Source: Lamellibrachia columna (lineage: Eukaryota; Annelida; Polychaeta; Sabellida; Siboglinidae). From it: DNA of 64,000 nt. The notes beneath the pieces are model-generated. The model had not been told where the DNA came from, ran no database searches, and was given only the letters and a program-made list of their open reading frames with translations. The stretch spans positions 34,390,976-34,454,975 of the forward strand of contig OY759267.1 in NCBI GenBank assembly GCA_963662155.1. The letters run 5' to 3'. Of this stretch, positions 57,836 to 64,000 are shown piece by piece. A program made the translations under genes and the position numbers. Each line of letters opens with the position of its first letter. Position 1 is the first letter of the stretch.

Positions 57836-58841
57836 CAGGGCTGGGTCCAATTATGTAATTGTAATTGTAATTGATTACAGCAAAATCGTGTAATTGTAAT
57901 TGTAATTGATTATGGTTTCAAAATGGTGCTGTAATTGTAATTGTTATATTTTGCATAATTGAAATTTTATTTCAATTACAATCAATTACAGTACGTTTCA
58001 TATCACAAACTACCTGAACGAATTGTCAATAAAAATATAATTTAAGTCTCACACGAGTTGAAAATCAAGACTAATAATAACACCTGCTTATATATTTACA
58101 TTTAAGTCTCAGTATTCACTGTCTGGTGGGTACTGGTCAGTGGTGCTAGTGGTGGGTAGCCTTAGCAATTAGCCTTTTCAGTAAGTTGGTAACAGCCAGG
58201 AAGCAATAAACAATGCACAGACATTCAGTGAAACATTGCAGAGTTAGCAAGCCAATTACACCCCTTGTGTTGTGGTGGGTTGGAGACAGGTCAGGTGGCA
58301 AGGACCATTTATATGGCCTCTCTTCCCATTCCCAACTCATACAAAGCAAAGGGCAGACCATTTAAGAATGTCAGCTTAGAGCAGGAGCTACAACCTCAAA
58401 TTAACACATCAAACCCTATTATTAGTATTTTCCAAAGAAAATTTTAGAAATGCGCACGGATAAATGTCTGCATTGAAATATGTCCTGTAGGATTATGTCT
58501 GGATATTGCATTGTATTTTTATATAATAAAAATATGTTTTAAACGGCTATCTTTTTATTTAATATAATTCAAAGTCACAATTCAACAAAAAGTACAAACA
58601 TTACCATTATATTTGTTTATCAATTGTGTACAAAATATTGAAATTCAGCAAAACGTGCAAAAATACATAATTAACAAATGCTGAATATATTTGGTTCCGC
58701 ATAATGTAATTGTAATTGAAATTGAAACAGTGTAATTGTAATTGATTTGGAAAATTATGACTGTAATTGTAATTGAAATAAAAAAATTAATGTAATTGTA
58801 ATTGTAATTGATATAATTTTGTGTAATTGGACCCAGCCCTG
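57836..58841. mobile_element. complete non-autonomous hAT-type element, 1,006 bp
   Basis: The element begins CAGGGCTGGGTCCAATTA and ends with its exact reverse complement, an 18-bp perfect terminal inverted repeat. It is flanked by a perfect 8-bp direct repeat, CTGGGCAG (57,828-57,835 and 58,842-58,849), the target-site size of hAT transposases. Both subterminal regions are packed with AATTGTAATTG words in opposing orientations. No transposase frame is inside, so it depends on a transposase made elsewhere. The intact ends and exact target duplication suggest a fairly young insertion. Confidence 0.93.
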
Positions 58842-58849
58842 CTGGGCAG

Positions 58850-59080
58850 CTACTTACTACAACATCCAAACTTTTCCACTTCTCTTTATCTTCTCTTTCT
58901 TGTTCTTCTTTGCACTTTCTGGAAGAAACATCAAAGTTTGTTTTGAGCCTTGAAAGCATAAACTAACCCATTGTGATCATGTCATTGGAGGTCGATGCTG
59001 TTTTTTTTAAAGAAAACACATTGACACATCACGTGTCTGAGCTATGGCATTTCTTTCTACTACATAAATAGTTCAGATTG
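58850..59080. other. no recognisable feature
   Basis: Right flank of the hAT-type element. Confidence 0.45.
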
Positions 59081-59084
59081 TGTT

Positions 59085-59245
59085 ACTCCAGTGCTCTTGG
59101 CTTAAGCCTTTTCACTCCCTGGTGGAGCATAAACCATTAACGACTCCTTTCTACCAGACATTGTTTTGGGCTTGCATTTTCCAGTTTTTTCCCTATTGCC
59201 CTGAGGGTTCCGTTACTCAGCTATATTTAATTCATCAAATAAATA
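59085..59245. mobile_element. probable short LINE fragment
   Basis: The phrase GCTCTTGGCTTAAGCC, TTTTCACTCCCTGGTGGAGC and ATTAACGACTCCTTTC resembles the antisense 3' part of widespread LINE RT elements (the ...AGGAGTCGT...GCTCCACC... region). Recognition is by pattern memory only. Confidence 0.35.
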
Positions 59246-59344
59246 AAATTTGTGTTGTGCTTATGCAATGAGTGAAGTGTATGCAAAAAGACAAACACAA
59301 AATGTAGCAAATTAATCTCTAGGTCTCAACAACTATTTACTGAG

Positions 59345-59770
59345 TATGTATTGCAAAAATAACTCAAATGAGGACAAGTAGTTTTTATTCTTATTTAGTT
59401 GTCTGGTAGTTGCTGCAACATTTCTATTAAATCTGAACTACATTATAGGTGACAAATTACAGAAGGGTCCATGCACTGTGTTAACCACAAAAGAAATGCC
59501 AAGTTTACTGGACAACCATGTCAGTATATCTGAGGTGGCACTTGAAATGACAGACTAGTGAGTTGACTGTATTACGAAGTTGATGACATTACCAACTCAC
59601 ACAGTCTTACCTGAAGAATTCCCTTCAGGTCCTGCATCAGAAAGAGCAGACGGAAGACACAAGCATGCCTTGCTAATGCTTTGCTGTGACTTCCCCAGCC
59701 TGCTGGTGTACTCTGAGCACACGATCACACATCATATTACCTTGGTATCCAGCATGAGATTATCTCCTGT
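59345..59770. repeat. duplicated segment, second copy
   Basis: Partner of 56,916-57,300, with about 50 extra bases in the middle (near 59,430-59,480). Confidence 0.6.
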
Positions 59771-60016
59771 TGTCATGGGCCAAAACATCCAACACCCGTA
59801 TGAATAGGGTGGACCTGACGAATACACCAATTACCATGTGTGTTTACAGAAACTTAATATTTCTAATACCTCCATAATTTTACGCTTTTGTTATTGAACT
59901 TTACTTGCATATTACACAGACAACACCTATTCAAAGCTATGCAAATATTATGTAACATACTCATTACAAATTTAGTTAAAAGTCAGTTTAAAATATACCT
60001 AAAATTGTTATATCCT

Positions 60017-60071
60017 AATATTCACGGAATCATTGTCTAGTGGTGTAGTAGTACCATTAGATTGGAAATTG
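60017..60071 (+). mobile_element. 55-bp LINE fragment
   Basis: AATATTCACGGAATCATTG, TCTAGTGGTGTAG and ACCATTAGATTGGAAATTG match the RT region at 61,000-61,055 almost exactly, with one extra TAG triplet. Confidence 0.8.
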
Positions 60072-60242
60072 TAAAAAATCGCCATCTAGCGGAACTTGAT
60101 ATACCTATTAATGTGACATCTGAAACTGGAATACTACCTTTCAAATGATACTACACTTGTCCCATTTGAACCAATTTCTAAAAATTACATGTTGGCTTAC
60201 CTGAACGTGAACTGCCTTAACTTTTCAATGTAATGAACACTG

Positions 60243-60340
60243 TGGGGAGATGTGGCTGTGTGGCAGAGACCCCCAGAGACAGTGTCAGACTGTCGATCGA
60301 GAGGACTGGGGTTCGGGACTATACCAGCTGTCATTTAAAA
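60243..60340 (+). mobile_element. possible tRNA-derived SINE head
   Basis: GATGTGGCTGTGTGGCAGAG resembles a tRNA-type box A (TGGC...GTGG), and GGGGTTCGGGACT about 55 bp later resembles box B (GGTTCGA..CC). A T-rich region follows. No second copy was seen in the window. Confidence 0.35.
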
Positions 60341-60344
60341 TTTT

Positions 60345-60945
60345 TTACAATTTTGTTTGTTTGTTCAGGGGAGGAAAACTAAAAGATCCTACACATCCTG
60401 AAAAAAAACATGTCACGGACTCACTGGTGATCTCATTCTCGAAACTACCATTGACGTAGAAATCCTGACAAAATTAATGGACTGCCAATTATCGAAGTAG
60501 AAGTGGGCGATATAAAGGGATTTCAAATACACATCCTCAAAATATAATAGTTTTACTTATTGTTGTACTGTTCGCAAGGCTGAAGTCATAGTTGTGTCAT
60601 CAGTTAAACTTCCACGTGACTACAAACATGAATACGTACATATTCAAGCCTGCCATTTTCATACCTGACAAGTTTTATCCACTTGTTTACTTGTCGAACG
60701 TTCGCCTGGCGGAAAGATGGTGAACCTTTCTTGGATGATGTTATTTGCACAGCCGGACTCGGTTACAAAGACGATGCATTTATATAAAATTCATGAGTGG
60801 GTGTGCCGGTGGCGTATCTAGGACTTTGTAAACTATGTAAAAACAGCCAGGCGGCATTTCCAATTGGCCCCCCATATATAAAATGTGCCACTGCAATAAT
60901 TTTATCGAAACTACCTAGTTGTAAATTCAAAACCTACTATTTATT
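60345..60945. other. no recognisable feature
   Basis: AT-rich sequence before the plus-strand LINE. Confidence 0.45.
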
Positions 60946-60949
60946 TAAC

Positions 60950-62446
60950 AAGATTTGCCATTCCAAAACTGTGCTGAAACTTTAGCTATACCGTTGTTTT
61001 TAATATTCACGGAATCATTGTCTAGTGGTGTAGTACCATTAGATTGGAAATTGGCTAACATTTCTCCAATTTATAAGAAGGAATCCCGGTCTATGGCTGG
61101 TAATTATAGACCAGTGAGTTTAATTTGTCTAGCCAGTAAACAGATGGAATCTTGTGTGAAGGATGCAATGTTAAAACATTTATTAGAAAACAATTACAAT
61201 ACCCGAGACCAACATGGTTTTACAAAGAGTTGTTCTTGCCTAACAAATTTATTAGAAACTTTTGAAAGTTGGACAGAAGATGTGGATCAGGGAGATAGCG
61301 TTGATGCTATTTTGCTGGATTTTCAAAAAGCATTTGACAAAGTCCCGAAAAAGAGGTTGTTGCAGAAACTATCTGCCTATGGAATATGAGGTAAAATTTT
61401 GGAATGGATAGCTGATTTTCTATCAGATAGAAAAGTGCGAATTATGGTAAGAAGTGAATATTCTGAATGGTTTTATGTCATTAGTGGTGTTCCACAAGGA
61501 TCAGTATTGGGACCTATTCTCTTTTTAATTATATACCAGAGAGAGTATATAGTAATGTAAAAATGTTTGCTGACGACACCAAAATATTCAGAACATTAAA
61601 AAACAAATCTGACTGTGAAATCTTACAAGCTGATTTAAATAACTTATAAGTGAGTGGAGTAATAGAGAGTGCGAAACGTTCAACACTAGTAAATGTAAAA
61701 GGATGCACATAGGCAAAGACAATCCTAAATTCGAGTACATCATGACAACCGAAAATAGTAATATTGTTTTAGCAGAAGCAATTCAAGAGAAGGATCTAGG
61801 TGTCTGGATTTCAAATAATTTGAAATGGGAGAAACAAGTTGTTGCAGCAACCCAACAAGCTATGGTGGTTTTGCGTTCTGTTAAGAGAGTGTTTATTCAC
61901 TTTGACAGAGAAATGTTCAACATTGTTTATAATACATATATTAGACCACATCTAGAGTATTGCATACAGGTGAGGTCACCTTATTATGCAAAATATATTT
62001 TAATGCTCGAGAAAGTGTAACACAGGGCAACAAAACTGGTAATAGGATTAAAGGAATTTACATGTGAGGAAAGATTAACAGAACTAATACATCATAGACT
62101 TGAAGAACGGAGATTATGAGGAGATTTATTTGAAACTTTTAAGTTGTTAACTATGAAAGAGAACATAGACCCAGATCAGTTTTTTAACATTAATGTAAAT
62201 AATCTCAGAGGCCACAGTAAACAATTAAACAAACAACAATGTATGAAGCTATGCAGATGCCGATTTTTCAGTCAAAGGGTGCTGAATGTATGGAATGTCC
62301 TTGTCCAACGATATTATATCTGCACCATCTACTAACATTTTAAAAAACAGAATAGATAAAACTGGATCAAAATATGGGCAAACTATAAAAGGCTTATCTC
62401 TAGCCTTACAAATGCTCATTATGTGTAAATGTAAGTGTAAGACTAC
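60950..62446 (+). pseudogene. CR1-like LINE, reverse transcriptase with intact FADD
   Basis: The plus frame reads LSSGVVPLDWKLANISPIYK then AGNYRPVSLICLASKQME (fingers), AILLDFQKAFDKVP (palm motif A), a TGA stop near 61,387, GVPQGSVLGPILF (motif B), a small deletion, then VKMFADDTKIFRTLKNKSDC with the catalytic box intact. It continues to YIRPHLEYCIQVRSPYYAKY and C-terminal parts. At least two stops and a frameshift inactivate it. The endonuclease is missing (5' truncation). It ends in a TGTAAATGTAAGTGTAA-type tail next to the 3' end of an opposing LINE. Confidence 0.9.
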
Positions 62447-64000
62447 AAGTTCCAGATGGCAAGTGGACAAGGAAGCCATTGACTTGTCGAGAGTCCAACA
62501 ATTTTATCATCTATGATAAGCTAGTGCCCTTAGCATCAACACAATCATTTGATAGTTTGTTCCATTAATTTATCAGCATCTGTGAGAATGAGTCCTGTCT
62601 CATGTCCAACCTACACTGTTTCTTAACTAATGCTGCTTTGTGTATTCTAGTTCTACTGCCTCCTATAAGTTTGAAAAACATTTTCCTATCAATATCCACA
62701 ATATCCTCACTATCTATGTTATATTTGGTCTCCTCTTAGTCTCCTGGTCTCTAGTATTGTCAAACCACATTCTAATAAGTGGCTTTCATAACTAAGGTCT
62801 CTCAATTCTGGATTCATTTTAGTTGCTCTTTGTCGTATTCTTTCTAGCTTGTCTATGTTCTTCTTACAATACGGCCTCCATGCTTGTATACAATATTCAC
62901 ATGCAGCCCAACTATCACTTTGTACAGGTGTACAATTAGCTGTATCTCCTTATATGTAATAGTTCTCCTAATTGGCCCTAGAATTGTATTACTCTTTGAA
63001 GCAGCATTCCCACATTGCTCTGAAACTTTCACGACAGCACTATATGTTACTCTAATTAACGTTTCTAATAATTTACAACTGATGTTAAACTCACTGGTCT
63101 CTAATTGTCTTGTTCTTTGATCCCTTCTTAAATAGCGATATAATGCTCGCTTATTTCCATTCTCAGTGAACTATTCCATCTTCTAGCAACAAGTTAAACA
63201 CTTTTGCAAGTGGTGTACTGATTTTCTCTACAATTTCCTTAAGTAGTTTTGGTAGTATTCGATCAACTACAGATTATTTATAATCTTTCATCTTCTTAAT
63301 TTTCTTTGCTATAATTTCATGAATGATAAATAACTGCCGTAAATGATATAATTTATTGCTGGAACTGGAAGTGAGCTGATATCTTCAGTGGTAAAGACTA
63401 AGCTGAAATACTCATTCAGAACCTCTGTCATTTGAAACCTGTTTACACTATTTTTCTAATAGCCTCTTTTGACAAGTGTTTCTTTCTACACCGTTTTCCT
63501 TGTTTTTGGAACAAATTTATCGATGATACTCTCAATTTCATATTTTAGAATATTCCAACATTCAATTGCAGCCTTATTCATCAGCATTTTATTCCAATCT
63601 AGCTTTGCTAAGTATTTTCTCATATCTTTGTAGTTACCTTTGTGGAAGTTTCTCTTGTACGTTTTCTTATTTTTACTTTCTGATTTTACATTGATGTCAA
63701 AATGTATTTGATTATGGTCACTGTTTCCCAATGGTTCAAGTATTTTTACATTGTCCACTAATTCTTTTTGTGTTGACAAAGCTATATCTAATACATTTTC
63801 TCCCCTGGTTGGTTCTAGCACATGCTGAGTAAGAAAGCTATCCTGGATTAAAAATAGAAATGGTTGGTCCTCACTCCCTGTGCTCTCTAGAGAATTCTAT
63901 TGTATGTGTCCATGGTTAAAATCTACCATTATGATACATTCCCCTTTACTAACTTCCTTTATAGCGGTTTTTATTTTTGTGTTGTCCTGTTGGGAGACTT
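62447..64000 (-). pseudogene. CR1-like LINE, endonuclease end to 3' end, internally deleted; runs off the window
   Basis: Minus strand from 64,000: ECIIMVDFNHGHIQ (endonuclease DFN motif), QDSFLTQHVLEPTRGENVLD then NVKILEPLGNSDHNQIHFDI (SDH motif), YKRNFHKGNYKDMRKYLAKL, then VDRILPKLLKEIVEKISTPL and AKVFNLLLEDGIV. Near 63,060 the frame jumps to C-terminal residues (EQCGNAASKSNTILGPIRR), so the RT palm with its catalytic box is deleted. The 3' region (62,447-62,516) is shared with the LINE at 51,419. Confidence 0.86.

Noticed and set aside
60243..60340. Functional tRNA gene
   Set aside because: Box A and box B are loosely matched, spacing is too long and no cloverleaf with paired acceptor stem is apparent. 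At most it is a tRNA-derived SINE.
1..64000. Prokaryotic operons, defence systems or ribosome-binding sites
   Set aside because: No long intact reading frames, no operon spacing and abundant eukaryotic repeats. Shine-Dalgarno-like words are not meaningful here.

Overview
This window is eukaryotic nuclear DNA, AT-rich and non-prokaryotic. It shows intron-like GT/AG junctions around short exon-sized reading frames, decayed non-LTR retrotransposons, hAT-type DNA transposon traces, many minisatellites and long TA tracts. A serpin remnant, a TIR-like exon and an NRF1/ETS/YY1-type promoter cluster point to an animal. The repeat types suit a marine invertebrate, but the species cannot be named from the sequence. 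No intact complete protein-coding gene was found.

Layout. From 1 to 750 there are two phase-compatible minus-strand exons of an unidentified gene. From 1,376 to 46,646 a nested tandem array fills the window. Its largest unit is a core block (copies A 1,376-6,839, B 11,637-16,768, C 35,009-40,140). Each copy holds plus-strand exon-like frames, a 63-bp minisatellite, a decayed LINE, a promoter-like motif cluster and a minus-strand TIR-like exon. Each core is followed by units of a 1.83-kb repeat carrying a minus-strand LINE reverse-transcriptase relic. Between the cores lie units of a different 1.34-kb tandem repeat: one full unit after A and eleven after B, each followed by a truncated unit. 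The junctions between the three repeat classes recur, so the mosaic formed before it was amplified. The stretch 10,620-18,580 is almost identical to 33,992-41,952 at a constant offset of 23,372 bp. Inside the 1.34-kb array a three-unit (about 4.04-kb) higher-order repeat is duplicated, and one single unit was duplicated separately.

From 46,647 the sequence is unrelated to the array: a 49-bp minisatellite, hAT-like pieces including a transposase exon remnant, TA tracts and a pyrimidine-rich tract. From 50,285 to 56,295 a minus-strand serpin gene remnant is visible as four exons (N-terminal, helix A/B region, helix F region, reactive-centre/C-terminal). It carries a nonsense codon at a conserved tryptophan, a frameshift, missing middle exons and LINE insertions, so it is a pseudogene. 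From 56,300 to 64,000 lie a paired duplicated segment, a complete non-autonomous hAT-type element with a perfect 8-bp target duplication (57,836-58,841), a possible tRNA-derived SINE, and two LINEs joined tail to tail at about 62,446.

The identifiable parts do not form a working pathway. The notable biology is structural: a hierarchical, recently active amplification that carries exon-like sequence (including an immune-type TIR exon and a promoter cluster) together with retrotransposon fragments.
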